Part shown: in pieces, positions 1-7,782 of the stretch | Layout: each line of letters opens with the position of its first letter | How positions within the stretch are numbered: the stretch's first letter is position 1 | NCBI GenBank assembly: GCA_021199355.1 | Contig: JAJQIF010000009.1 | Coordinates: 363,792 to 427,791, forward strand | Length of the DNA: 64,000 nt | Origin: Oscillospiraceae bacterium | Lineage (GTDB): Bacteria > Bacillota > Clostridia > Oscillospirales > Ruminococcaceae | Direction: 5' to 3' | Notes under the pieces: generated by a model | What the model saw: the letters and a program-made list of their open reading frames with translations, nothing else | What the model was told of the DNA's origin: nothing | Database searches by the model: none | Translations under genes and position numbers: made by a program

Positions 1-2
1 TC

Positions 3-1595
3 TGGCAGAATGTCGTGTATATGCTCGCTTGCTACATAGCTTCGGCTGTTCTTTCATATATGATGTCGGTTCTGATGATTCATATAAGCCAGAAGATAGT
101 CTATACAATGCGGCGTGAGCTTTTCGAGAAGCTGACGAGCTTGCCGATTGGTTACTTCGACACTCATCCGGCGGGCGACATGATAAGCCGGATCTCTTAT
201 GATATCGACACCGTCAACACGTCCCTTTCGACCGATTTGGTTCAGGTTCTGACGAGTATTTATACTGTTGTGGGCTCTCTCGTCTTCATGTGGAGAATAT
301 CCAAACCGCTGATTATCGTGTTTGTGATAACTGTCCCGATTTCGGTTTTCATGACTCAGTATCGTTCGAAAAAAGTCCGTCCTCTCTTCCATAAGCGCTC
401 GTCGGAATTGGGCGAGCTCAACGGCTATGCCGAGGAAATGCTTTCCGGTGGCAGGACAATTTCAGCGTATGGCATGGAGAAGGAAATCTCCTCTCGTTTC
501 GGCAAGAGAAACAAGCAGGCTATGGACGCCGATTACACCGCAGAGTACTACGGCGCACTTTTGGGACCGTCGGTCGGACTTGTCAACAACCTGTCTTTGT
601 CACTGATAATGATTTTAGGTGGCATAATGTATATGTTCTCAAGCTCGGGAGCAATCAAGGAAGCTTCACTCTTCTTTATCTCACTCGGTGGAGTTGCAAA
701 GTTTGTCCAGTACTCAAGAAAGTTTGCGGGACCGATAAACGAGTTTGCCCAGATAATGAACGAGTTCCAGTCCGCATTTTCAGCGGCTGAGCGTGTCTTC
801 AGAATTTTGGACGAGAACCCGGAGCCTGCTGATTTACCTGACGCTTTGCCTCTGGACGAAGTTGATGGCGAGGTAGAACTTAATAACATCACATTCAGCT
901 ATACCAAGGGCAGAACAATACTGAAGAATATAAACATCTCAGCAGAACCCGGAAAGACCATAGCGATAGTCGGACCTACCGGAGCAGGCAAGACGACAAT
1001 AATAAATCTCCTCATGCGCTTCTATGAGCCTGACAGCGGCGAGATTACCGTTGACGGCGCCGAAATTCACAGCCTCAAACGCAGTGACTTGCGAAAAGCA
1101 TACACGATGGTTTTGCAGGATACATGGCTATTCGGCGGTACCATCTATGAAAACATCGCCTATGGTAAGGAAGATGCCACTATTGAAGAAGTCAGAGAGG
1201 CAGCCCGTGCCGCGAAGATGGAGTCATATATTGAACACCTTCCTGATGGCTATGATACTGTCATCTCCGACGACGGCGTGAATATCTCTAAGGGTCAGCG
1301 ACAGCTTATAACTATAGCCCGTGCTATGCTGATGAACGAGAAGACCCACATGCTCATACTTGATGAAGCAACATCAAACGTCGACTCAAGAACCGAGATT
1401 CTGATTCAGGAAGCGATGAAGAAGCTTATGAACGGCAAGACCTCGTTTGTAATTGCACACAGGCTTTCAACAATCCGCAATGCCGACATGATTCTTGTTT
1501 TGCAGAATGGCGAAATCACCGAGAGCGGAACACACGACGAGCTGATGAAGATAGGCGGCTTCTATGCAACGCTTTATAACTCACAGTTTGTGTGA
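3..1595 (+). CDS. ABC exporter, fused permease/ATPase (5' end cut by window edge)
   Basis: Membrane exporter half-transporter with an N-terminal six-helix ABC permease domain followed by a nucleotide-binding domain. The frame is open to the left edge, so the true start and first helices lie outside the window. Visible motifs are Walker A GPTGAGKTT near residue 323 of the visible part, the Q-loop VLQDTWLF, Walker B LILDEATSNVD with the catalytic Glu present, and the switch His in IAHRLST. The signature loop reads ISKGQRQ rather than LSGGQ. A complete Walker B/His set with an altered signature fits the active-site-bearing subunit of a heterodimer, so a partner ABC gene just upstream is likely (inference). 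Substrate cannot be told from sequence; drug or lipid export is typical of the family. Confidence 0.93.
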   Translation, partial: WQNVVYMLACYIASAVLSYMMSVLMIHISQKIVYTMRRELFEKLTSLPIGYFDTHPAGDMISRISYDIDTVNTSLSTDLVQVLTSIYTVVGSLVFMWRISKPLIIVFVITVPISVFMTQYRSKKVRPLFHKRSSELGELNGYAEEMLSGGRTISAYGMEKEISSRFGKRNKQAMDADYTAEYYGALLGPSVGLVNNLSLSLIMILGGIMYMFSSSGAIKEASLFFISLGGVAKFVQYSRKFAGPINEFAQIMNEFQSAFSAAERVFRILDENPEPADLPDALPLDEVDGEVELNNITFSYTKGRTILKNINISAEPGKTIAIVGPTGAGKTTIINLLMRFYEPDSGEITVDGAEIHSLKRSDLRKAYTMVLQDTWLFGGTIYENIAYGKEDATIEEVREAARAAKMESYIEHLPDGYDTVISDDGVNISKGQRQLITIARAMLMNEKTHMLILDEATSNVDSRTEILIQEAMKKLMNGKTSFVIAHRLSTIRNADMILVLQNGEITESGTHDELMKIGGFYATLYNSQFV

Positions 1596-1601
1596 TTTCT
1601 C

Positions 1602-1630
1602 TTGCAAACTCCTATGAAATCGTGTATAAT
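1602..1630 (+). promoter_or_regulatory. sigma-A promoter for the HAD-like gene
   Basis: TTGCAA at 1602-1607 and TATAAT at 1625-1630 with a 17-base spacer, 33 bases before the HAD-like start codon. It lies directly after the ABC exporter stop, so the HAD-like gene can be transcribed on its own. Confidence 0.75.
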
Positions 1631-1662
1631 ACCTGTTAGCGATTAATCGGGAGGGAATACAC

Positions 1663-2370
1663 TTGAGAATCAAAGCAGTGGTATTCGATGTCGGAAGAAC
1701 ACTGATGGAATACATAGACATGCCGAACTCGTGGCTTGATTATTATGCGCCTGCACTTCATCATGTGAGAGAGGTTTTAAATCTTCCCGTAAGCGATGAA
1801 GAGCTTGATAAGTCGATAGAAATCTATCGTTCATACAGTCCGCAGGTGAAACCGAGAGAGAAGGACTTCACACCGGAAGAAATTTTTTCGGACGTAACAA
1901 AAGACTGGAGCTGTGAATTCAATCTTTCTGACGTAATAAAAGAGTTCTTCGCTTATATGGATCTGAAACCATATATCTATCCGGACACGGTACCAAACTT
2001 AAAAAAGCTCCGTGAGGACGGATATGTTGTCTGCACTCTTACAGACGTTGCGACCGGTATGCCGGACGAGCTTCATAAGAGCTATTTTCCGGAACTGTTG
2101 CCGTATTTCGATATGTATGTCTCGTCCATTACCTGCGGCTATCGCAAGCCTTCTGCAAAAGGACTTGAGATTATAGCTGAAAAGTATAATCTCAAACCGG
2201 GCGAAATCGTTATGATAGGCGATGAGCCGAAAGATATCATGACTGCAAAGCGCTTCAGTTGTCCTTCGGTTCTGATAGACAGAGCGGGCGAGAAGCCGGA
2301 TTTCGGACAGGACTATTCTGTATCGGATTTAGACGGGTTTTACGAGCTTCTGAAGACAAAATTAGCGTAA
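1663..2370 (+). CDS. HAD-superfamily hydrolase-like protein
   Basis: Soluble 235-residue haloacid-dehalogenase fold protein, probably a small-molecule phosphatase or a non-catalytic relative. Motif I is FDVGRT at residues 8-13: the nucleophile Asp9 is present, but the second Asp (+2, the usual general acid of phosphatases) is Gly11. Motif II is the Thr in TLTDVATG, motif III the Lys in YRKPSAKG, and motif IV GDEPKDI, which supplies the acidic magnesium ligands. The TTG start at 1663 was chosen because GGGAGGGA sits about 8 bases upstream and the N-terminus aligns with motif I as in the family. Substrate unknown; the missing second Asp makes ordinary phosphatase activity less certain. Confidence 0.85.
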   Translation: MRIKAVVFDVGRTLMEYIDMPNSWLDYYAPALHHVREVLNLPVSDEELDKSIEIYRSYSPQVKPREKDFTPEEIFSDVTKDWSCEFNLSDVIKEFFAYMDLKPYIYPDTVPNLKKLREDGYVVCTLTDVATGMPDELHKSYFPELLPYFDMYVSSITCGYRKPSAKGLEIIAEKYNLKPGEIVMIGDEPKDIMTAKRFSCPSVLIDRAGEKPDFGQDYSVSDLDGFYELLKTKLA

Positions 2371-2387
2371 ATCTTTTCTTAAAACGG

Positions 2388-2416
2388 TTGACAAGCCGGG
2401 AAAAAGCGAATATAAT
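2388..2416 (+). promoter_or_regulatory. consensus sigma-A promoter of alaS leader
   Basis: Perfect TTGACA (2388-2393), 17-base spacer and TATAAT (2411-2416). Transcription would begin near 2423, at the 5' edge of the T-box leader. Confidence 0.9.
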
Positions 2417-2423
2417 AGTCTTT

Positions 2424-2650
2424 GGTTAAAGGCGTTGAAGGGAATGACTGCGTAAACTGCCATTAAGAGAGCGAACGGTCGGTGTGAGTTCGTGTGTAGA
2501 TTGCAGGTGCTCCCCCTGAGCTTTGCGGAAAACCGCAACGGTTGGCACCGTTACAGCCGTATGAGATTATGCGGGAATCTCTTGCATAATAAAATTGGGT
2601 GGTACAGCGATTGCCTCGCCCCATGTCTGTGGGTCGGGGCATATTTATTT
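2424..2650 (+). promoter_or_regulatory. T-box leader (tRNA-Ala sensing) upstream of alaS
   Basis: An untranslated leader of about 250 bases with T-box hallmarks. Stem I contains an AG-bulge element AGAGAGC near 2466 and a GAAC/GTTC-closed distal loop with GGTCGGTGTGAG at about 2473-2492. The conserved T-box sequence TGGGTGGTACAGCG lies at 2596-2609, immediately before a terminator hairpin. In the family, uncharged tRNA pairs its anticodon with the specifier codon and its acceptor end with the T-box bulge, favouring antitermination. Ala codons in the specifier region are GCA (2503-2505) and GCT (2509-2511); I cannot decide which is used without folding. The alaS gene downstream supports tRNA-Ala as ligand. 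Confidence 0.9.
2613..2647 (+). terminator. T-box intrinsic terminator
   Basis: GC-rich stem of 11 pairs with one mismatch (2613-2623 with 2630-2640, loop in between) followed by a T-rich run. It overlaps the region that would form the antiterminator, as expected for a transcriptional T-box. Confidence 0.85.
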
Positions 2651-2682
2651 GCCTATAAAAAGAATCTGAAAGGAAGATGTTT

Positions 2683-5340
2683 ATGAAATGGATGGGGCTC
2701 AATGAGCTTCGGGAGAGCTATCTTAAATTCTTTGAGTCGAAGGGATGCCTTCGTCATAAAAGCTACTCCCTGGTGCCCCAGAACGACAAGAGCGTTCTTC
2801 TCATAATTGCGGGTATGGCTCCTCTTAAGCCGTATTTCACAGGTCAGGAGGTTCCTCCGAGAACCAGAATGACGACCTGCCAGAAGTGCATCAGAACCAA
2901 CGATATCGAAAACGTAGGAAAGACCGCGCGTCACGGAACCTTCTTTGAAATGCTCGGCAACTTCTCGTTCGGCGATTACTTCAAGGAAGAGGCAATAACC
3001 TGGGCTTGGGAGTATGTTACCAAAGTTCTCGAAATCCCCGAAGACAAGCTTTATGTAACCGTATACGAGGATGACGACGAAGCCGAGAGAATCTGGCACG
3101 AAAAAGCCGGAGTTCCGATGGACAGAATCTATCGTATGGGCAAGGAAGACAACTTCTGGGAAGCCGGAGTTGACGGACCTTGCGGACCATGCTCCGAAAT
3201 CTACTTTGACCGTGGACCCGAGTACGGTTGCGGCAAGCCCGACTGCCATGTCGGCTGTGATTGCGACAGATATATGGAGTTCTGGAACCTCGTCTTCACT
3301 CAGTATGAGCGCCACGAGGACGGAACCTACACTCCTCTTGCTCAGAAAAATATAGATACCGGTATGGGTCTTGAAAGACTTGCGGCGCTTATGCAGGGCG
3401 TTGACTCGATCTTCGATGTCGACACCATCAAGGCTGTAAGAGACCAGATTTGCGAAATCGCCGGTTGCGAATACGGCAAAGAGCACAAGAAGGACGTTTC
3501 CATAAGAGTTATTACCGACCACATCAGAGCTGTAACCTTCATGGCTTCCGACGGTATTCTTCCTTCGAACGAGGGCAGGGGCTACGTTATGCGCAGACTC
3601 TTAAGACGTGCTGTAAGACACGGAAAACTCCTCGGAATCAACGGTTTGTTCCTGAAAGATCTTGTCAAGACTGTCGTCGACAGCTCCAAGTCCGAGTATA
3701 ACGAGCTTGAAGACAAGTACGACTACATCGAAAAGCTCCTCACAAACGAAGAGAAGAACTTCAACGCCACTATCGACAGAGGCATGGGAATCCTGAACGG
3801 CTATATTGAAGAGCTTGAAGCTAACGGCGAAAAGGTTCTTGACAGCAAGAAGTGCTTCACCCTTTCCGATACCTATGGCTTCCCGATTGATCTGACAAGA
3901 GAAATTCTCGAAGAAAAGGGTCTTGAGTGCGACGAAGAAGGCTACGAAGAAGCCCTTAAGCATCAGAAGGAAACCGCAAGAGCCGCAAGAGGCGACTCAA
4001 AGTACATGGGTGCAGATGAGACCGTCTTCCACAAGATTTCAAAGGAATATTCAACCGAGTTTGTCGGCTATGAGACCCTGAGCGCTCACTCTACAATCGA
4101 CTATATCGCTAACGACGAAGAGCTCCTCGAGTATGCCGGAATCGGCGACGAAGTTTATATCGTTTCTCCTGTTTCTCCGTTCTATGCAGAAAGTGGCGGA
4201 CAGGTAGGCGACAGGGGAGTCATCACGACAAAGACCGGCAAGTGCGAGGTTCTTGACACCACCAAGGCTGTCGGCGGAAAGATTGCACACAAGGTCAAGG
4301 TTGTTGAGGGTGCAATAGAAGTCGGCGAAGAGGCCGATTTCGAGGTCGACGCCGATTACAGGATGGCTGTAAGAAGAAATCACTCCTGCGCTCACCTTTT
4401 GCAGGCGGCTTTGAGAAAGGTTCTCGGAGACCACGTCCATCAGGCGGGACAGCTTGTTGACAGCGAGAGACTCAGGTTCGACTTTTCTCACTTCTCCGCA
4501 ATGACCAAAGAAGAAATCGCTGAGGTCGAGAAGCTTGTCAACACATGGATTCTTTCGAGCATGGATGTCACAACAGAGGTAATGCCGATAGCCGAAGCAC
4601 AGAAGCTCGGTGCAATGGCTCTCTTCGGAGAAAAGTACGGCGAAACCGTAAGAGTCGTAAAGATGGGAAGCGATGACGAAACCGCATCTCTCGAGTTTTG
4701 CGGAGGAACCCATCTTGACAACACATCTCAGGCTGGACTTTTCAAGATTGTAAGTGAATCGTCGGTTGCCGCAGGCGTAAGACGTATCGAGGCTGTGACC
4801 GGTTGGGGCGTCCTTGATCTCATGTCCAAGGAAACCGCTCAGATTAACGAAGCGGCGGCATCTCTGAAGCTCAGTAATCCTTCGGACCTTGTTATGAAGT
4901 GCAAGGGCATTTCCGAGGAAGTTCACACTCTTGAGAAGGAGAACGAAAAGCTCCATGCGGCTATGGCTGAAATAAGAGCAGACAGTGTCCTAGCAAATGG
5001 TGAGGAACTTAACGGCTTGAACATCTATCACGCCAAGTTCGACGGTCTTAAGCCTGATGACATAAGACTCATTGCCGAGATGGTAAGGGACAAGTCGACA
5101 AATAACGTTTGCGTAATTGCATGCGTCAACGGTAATTCCGGCAACTTAGCCGTTTCCTGCGGCAAAGAGGCTATCGCCAAGGGCGTTGTAGCCGGAAAGC
5201 TTGCCGGTAAAGTTGCAGGTCTCACCGGAGGCAAGGGCGGTGGTCGCCCCGATAGCGCAATGGCAGGTATTGGCGATGCTTCTAAAGTTGACAGCGCTTT
5301 ATCACAGGTATCGGAAGTCGTATCTGAATTCATCAAGTAA
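2683..5340 (+). CDS. alaS: alanyl-tRNA synthetase
   Basis: Charges tRNA-Ala with alanine in the cytoplasm. The 885-residue length matches the bacterial family. The N-terminal class II aminoacylation domain begins MKWMGLNELRESYLKFFE and carries the MTTCQKCIRTNDI region; the editing domain has HSCAH near residue 567 and CGGTH near 673, the metal-binding clearance motifs; a Gly-rich C-Ala/DHHA1 region ends the protein. The in-frame ATG at 2677 is only 2 bases from AGGA, whereas ATG 2683 has normal spacing and matches family N-termini, so 2683 was chosen. Expression is controlled by the T-box leader just upstream. The HIT gene follows closely. Confidence 0.98.
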   Translation: MKWMGLNELRESYLKFFESKGCLRHKSYSLVPQNDKSVLLIIAGMAPLKPYFTGQEVPPRTRMTTCQKCIRTNDIENVGKTARHGTFFEMLGNFSFGDYFKEEAITWAWEYVTKVLEIPEDKLYVTVYEDDDEAERIWHEKAGVPMDRIYRMGKEDNFWEAGVDGPCGPCSEIYFDRGPEYGCGKPDCHVGCDCDRYMEFWNLVFTQYERHEDGTYTPLAQKNIDTGMGLERLAALMQGVDSIFDVDTIKAVRDQICEIAGCEYGKEHKKDVSIRVITDHIRAVTFMASDGILPSNEGRGYVMRRLLRRAVRHGKLLGINGLFLKDLVKTVVDSSKSEYNELEDKYDYIEKLLTNEEKNFNATIDRGMGILNGYIEELEANGEKVLDSKKCFTLSDTYGFPIDLTREILEEKGLECDEEGYEEALKHQKETARAARGDSKYMGADETVFHKISKEYSTEFVGYETLSAHSTIDYIANDEELLEYAGIGDEVYIVSPVSPFYAESGGQVGDRGVITTKTGKCEVLDTTKAVGGKIAHKVKVVEGAIEVGEEADFEVDADYRMAVRRNHSCAHLLQAALRKVLGDHVHQAGQLVDSERLRFDFSHFSAMTKEEIAEVEKLVNTWILSSMDVTTEVMPIAEAQKLGAMALFGEKYGETVRVVKMGSDDETASLEFCGGTHLDNTSQAGLFKIVSESSVAAGVRRIEAVTGWGVLDLMSKETAQINEAAASLKLSNPSDLVMKCKGISEEVHTLEKENEKLHAAMAEIRADSVLANGEELNGLNIYHAKFDGLKPDDIRLIAEMVRDKSTNNVCVIACVNGNSGNLAVSCGKEAIAKGVVAGKLAGKVAGLTGGKGGGRPDSAMAGIGDASKVDSALSQVSEVVSEFIK

Positions 5341-5358
5341 CAGAAAGGAATGTGTGAA

Positions 5359-5700
5359 ATGTCAGATTGTCTGTTTTGCAAAATCATTAACGGCGAAGTT
5401 CCTTCGACCAAGGTCTTTGAGAACGAATATGTCTATGCCTTCAAGGATATATCGCCGGTAGCGCCAGTTCATGTCCTCTTCGTTCCGAAGGAGCATATCT
5501 CCGGAGTAAGTGCAATCACTCCCGAAAACAGTGCAGTTGTAGCAAAGATTTATGAGGCTATTGCTGAGTATGCCCATTCCATCGGGCTCGACGAGAGCGG
5601 CTATAGAGTCGTATCTAACTGCGGCGAATCTGCCGGACAGACGGTCATGCATCTGCATTTCCATCTTCTTGGCGGTGAAAAATTAGGAGGAATGGTCTGA
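5359..5700 (+). CDS. HIT-family nucleotide hydrolase/transferase (Hint-like)
   Basis: Small 113-residue cytoplasmic protein of the histidine-triad family, which hydrolyses nucleoside phosphoramidates or adenylyl-lysine type substrates. The N-terminus CLFCKIINGEVPS carries the zinc-associated CxxC of bacterial Hint proteins, and the active-site triad HLHFHLLGG is complete near the C-terminus. An upstream in-frame ATG at 5350 is too close to AAAGGA; ATG 5359 has correct spacing. It lies 18 bases after alaS and is probably co-transcribed. Linking it to clearance of aminoacyl-adenylates made by AlaS is attractive but only an inference. Confidence 0.93.
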   Translation: MSDCLFCKIINGEVPSTKVFENEYVYAFKDISPVAPVHVLFVPKEHISGVSAITPENSAVVAKIYEAIAEYAHSIGLDESGYRVVSNCGESAGQTVMHLHFHLLGGEKLGGMV

Positions 5701-5757
5701 GGTCAAAGTAACCCAGACCTAGCATAGAGAAATTTTTTCGAGAAAGGAAAATGTATC

Positions 5758-6306
5758 ATGGAAACCAAGACCTATACGCTTAACGTTGCCGGACTGACGA
5801 GGGAATTGCCTCTCTGCGAGGTAAACGAGCACATGGACATCGCCGCATTCATAATGTTCTCCGATGTCGAGCTGACCGTAGCCTGCGCAAAGGAACTCAT
5901 AAAGAAGATTCCCGAGTGCGATGTTATCATCACTGCTGAATCAAAGGGAATCCCGCTTGCTTACGAAATGGCTCGTGAAATCGGAGACAGTGTTACCTAC
6001 ATCGTTGCAAGAAAGATGGCAAAGCTCTACATGAGAAACCCTGTATCTGTCGATGTCAAGTCTATCACCACCGCATCATCCCAGAAGCTCTGGCTCGACC
6101 AGAACGAAGCTGACTTCATGAAGGGCAAGAGAGTTCTCATCGTTGACGACGTTATCTCGACAGGCGAGTCTCTTGAGGCTGTTCATAAGCTCGTTGATTA
6201 TGCCGGTGGAAATATAGTCGGACAGTGCGCTGTTCTTGCCGAGGGCGATGCCGCTGACAGAACCGATATATTCTATCTCGAAAAGCTCCCGCTGTTCTTT
6301 AAGTGA
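5758..6306 (+). CDS. adenine phosphoribosyltransferase-like protein
   Basis: Type I phosphoribosyltransferase of 182 residues, expected to join a purine base (adenine by similarity) to PRPP in salvage. The PRPP-binding motif VLIVDDVISTGES lies near residue 125. The TAESKGIPLA segment and VARKMAKLYM resemble the Apt base- and pyrophosphate-binding loops. A ribosome site GAAAGGA precedes ATG 5758. The 57-base gap from the HIT gene has no clear promoter, so read-through from alaS is possible. The substrate cannot be fixed from sequence alone; xanthine/guanine use is the alternative. Confidence 0.85.
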   Translation: METKTYTLNVAGLTRELPLCEVNEHMDIAAFIMFSDVELTVACAKELIKKIPECDVIITAESKGIPLAYEMAREIGDSVTYIVARKMAKLYMRNPVSVDVKSITTASSQKLWLDQNEADFMKGKRVLIVDDVISTGESLEAVHKLVDYAGGNIVGQCAVLAEGDAADRTDIFYLEKLPLFFK

Positions 6307-6321
6307 TTTTACGCTCACGAA

Positions 6322-6348
6322 GGCTCCGGTTTCATAAATTCCGGAGCC
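6322..6348 (+). terminator. stem-loop after the phosphoribosyltransferase gene
   Basis: Perfect 8-bp stem GGCTCCGG/CCGGAGCC (6322-6329 with 6341-6348) directly after the stop codon. It lacks a following T-run, so it may be a weak terminator or an mRNA 3'-end stabiliser. Confidence 0.45.
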
Positions 6349-6391
6349 CTCGGAGCTAAAGAAAAATCTCAAAAAAATTTGCAAAAAGGGC

Positions 6392-6420
6392 TTGCATTTT
6401 TCTTCTGACCCTGCTATAAT
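6392..6420 (+). promoter_or_regulatory. promoter of the tRNA-Gln pair
   Basis: TTGCAT (6392-6397), 17-base spacer, TATAAT (6415-6420), 33 bases before the first tRNA. Confidence 0.8.
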
Positions 6421-6453
6421 ATAAAAGCTGTGCAGAGCGCTGTCAATAATCGG

Positions 6454-6526
6454 TGGGATATAGCCAAGAGGTAAGGCAGCGGACTTTGACTCCGTCATTC
6501 CGGTGGTTCGAATCCACCTATCCCAG
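6454..6526 (+). tRNA. tRNA-Gln (anticodon TTG)
   Basis: 73-nt cloverleaf with acceptor stem TGGGATA/TATCCCA, anticodon stem GCGGA/TCCGT and loop CTTTGAC giving anticodon TTG at 6486-6488, and T-arm GGTTCGAATCC. The discriminator G is at 6526 and CCA is encoded at 6527-6529. It reads CAA. U34 of this tRNA is a known MnmA thiolation target, and mnmA is also in this window. Confidence 0.97.
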
Positions 6527-6553
6527 CCAAAGTTTTTTGCATAGTTTCGTTTT

Positions 6554-6626
6554 TGCGGCTTCGCCAAGTGGTAAGGCACTGGACTCTGACTCCAGCATTC
6601 CCTAGGTTCGAATCCTAGAGCCGCAG
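6554..6626 (+). tRNA. tRNA-Gln (anticodon CTG)
   Basis: 73-nt cloverleaf with acceptor stem TGCGGCT/AGCCGCA, anticodon stem CTGGA/TCCAG, anticodon CTG at 6586-6588 and encoded CCA at 6627-6629. It begins exactly 100 bases after the first tRNA-Gln, shares its promoter and reads CAG. Confidence 0.97.
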
Positions 6627-6632
6627 CCAATC

Positions 6633-6663
6633 TACCGCAGATGAATAATCTGCGGTATTTTTT
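6633..6663 (+). terminator. terminator of the tRNA-Gln operon
   Basis: Stem TACCGCAGA (6633-6641) with TCTGCGGTA (6649-6657), loop of 7, followed by a run of Ts. Confidence 0.88.
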
Positions 6664-6677
6664 ATCCGGAGGTTTTT

Positions 6678-6803
6678 ATGATACTTGTAGAACGTGAGCC
6701 GAGCAACTCTACCGATCTTGATGCCGGTAACCCGACCTACAAGCTTCGTGAAATTATAGGCAATGCAATAGTTGACGGTGAAGCCAAGGATATAATCAGG
6801 TGA
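6678..6803 (+). CDS. 41-residue small ORF after the tRNA-Gln pair
   Basis: Not recognised. The ATG at 6678 is preceded by CCGGAGG at optimal spacing and opens 41 sense codons ending TGA at 6801-6803, in which the stop codon forms part of a perfect terminator hairpin. The product begins MILVEREPSN and is acidic and soluble, with no membrane segment or cysteine. It sits directly after the tRNA terminator, so its expression would need read-through or an unseen promoter. It could be a genuine small protein or the decayed end of a larger gene; the strong ribosome site and dedicated terminator favour the former. Confidence 0.5.
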   Translation: MILVEREPSNSTDLDAGNPTYKLREIIGNAIVDGEAKDIIR

Positions 6804-6827
6804 AATCAGACATTTCACCTGATTTTT
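6795..6827 (+). terminator. perfect terminator overlapping the 41-codon ORF stop
   Basis: 12-bp perfect stem ATCAGGTGAAAT/ATTTCACCTGAT (6795-6806 with 6812-6823), 5-base loop, then TTTT. The stop codon lies inside the stem. Confidence 0.9.
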
Positions 6828-6830
6828 GTT

Positions 6831-6920
6831 GCAGTAGAATTTCTCTACTATCCTCTCTACTGCTAAAATCCTGAGAGTAGAGAGCAGTGTCTGAAACTGT
6901 GGGTTGATTTATTTCAGACA
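6831..6920. repeat. cluster of inverted repeats in the intergenic region
   Basis: Within 90 noncoding bases there are repeated AGTAGA/TCTACT units, an inverted pair CTCTCTACT (6853-6861) with AGTAGAGAG (6876-6884), and a second inverted pair TGTCTGAAA (6888-6896) with TTTCAGACA (6912-6920). The CAGACATTT string also occurs in the preceding terminator loop (6807-6815). Function unknown; possible regulator sites or a decayed element. Confidence 0.6.
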
Positions 6921-6993
6921 TTTTGGTAAAATTAGTTGTAGACGAACTTTGAAAAATATGCTATAATCAAAGTAATGATTTTTTAGCAGGGAA

Positions 6994-7782
6994 GTGAAGG
7001 GCTTGAACTGTGAGCCAAAGGAAGTTCGTTATTATGAAGAGTATACCGACGACTTTGTCGACAGCGGCAAGTCGGAAGCCAAGATTCCGGAAAGCTATAA
7101 ATGGTATCACACAAATAGGATATACCGTTTCTTCTCGTGGATTGCTTACTCACTTGCATTCATCTTCGGCTTCTTTCACTCAAGAATCGCTCTTCATACA
7201 AAAGTGGTCGGCAGGGAAGTTTTCAAAAAGTGCAAGGACACCGGCTTCGTCCTCTACGGAAACCACACCCAGACTCTCGGAGATGTCTTTTCTCCGACGC
7301 AGTATGTCTTCCCGAAGAGAATCTTCTCAATAGCCGGTGTTGATAATCTCGAAATTCCGGTGATAGGGAAGATAATTCCGATAATCGGCGGAGTCGTGGT
7401 TCCCGATTCCATGGAGCATATGAAGCTGTTCTTAGATGCAATCAAAAGGCATCTTGAAGACGGTCGTGTTGTTGTTATTTATCCCGAAGCTCATCTCTGG
7501 CAAAACTGCACTTTTATAAGACCTTTTCCGATAACGTCCTTCAGATTTCCCGTCATGTTCGATGCACCTGCCTACTGTATGACCACAACATATCAGAAGC
7601 GCAGATTCGGAAGAAAGCCAAAGACCACGGTTTATATCGACGGTCCGTTTTATCCGGATAAGAGCCTGAAGACCAAAGAAGCTCAGCGCAAGCTTTGCGA
7701 TGAAATTCACGAGACGATGGTCGAAAGAAGCAAAAACAGCACCTATGAGTATATCAGATATGCGAGGAAAGAGCCACAATGA
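6994..7782 (+). CDS. PlsC-like lysophospholipid acyltransferase (variant motif)
   Basis: 262-residue membrane-associated protein of the 1-acyl-glycerol-phosphate acyltransferase superfamily, which transfers fatty acyl groups to a hydroxyl acceptor. A hydrophobic stretch near residues 46-62 would anchor it. Motif I is GNHTQTLGD at residues 89-97, with five residues between His91 and Asp97 instead of the usual four; motif III reads VVIYPEAHLW rather than a typical EGT. The GTG start at 6994 follows AGGGA closely; TTG 7003 is an alternative. It is the first gene of a four-gene cassette and its stop overlaps the next start (ATGA). The acceptor may be a glycolipid or sugar rather than lysophosphatidate (inference from neighbours). 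Confidence 0.85.
   Translation: MKGLNCEPKEVRYYEEYTDDFVDSGKSEAKIPESYKWYHTNRIYRFFSWIAYSLAFIFGFFHSRIALHTKVVGREVFKKCKDTGFVLYGNHTQTLGDVFSPTQYVFPKRIFSIAGVDNLEIPVIGKIIPIIGGVVVPDSMEHMKLFLDAIKRHLEDGRVVVIYPEAHLWQNCTFIRPFPITSFRFPVMFDAPAYCMTTTYQKRRFGRKPKTTVYIDGPFYPDKSLKTKEAQRKLCDEIHETMVERSKNSTYEYIRYARKEPQ

Noticed and set aside
6831-6884. Possible small CRISPR-like array from AGTAGA units
   Set aside because: Units are short and irregular, with no constant-length spacers and no cas genes.
6454-6920. tRNA-Gln genes as an integration site for a mobile element
   Set aside because: No integrase, no duplicated tRNA 3' end and no change in gene style nearby.
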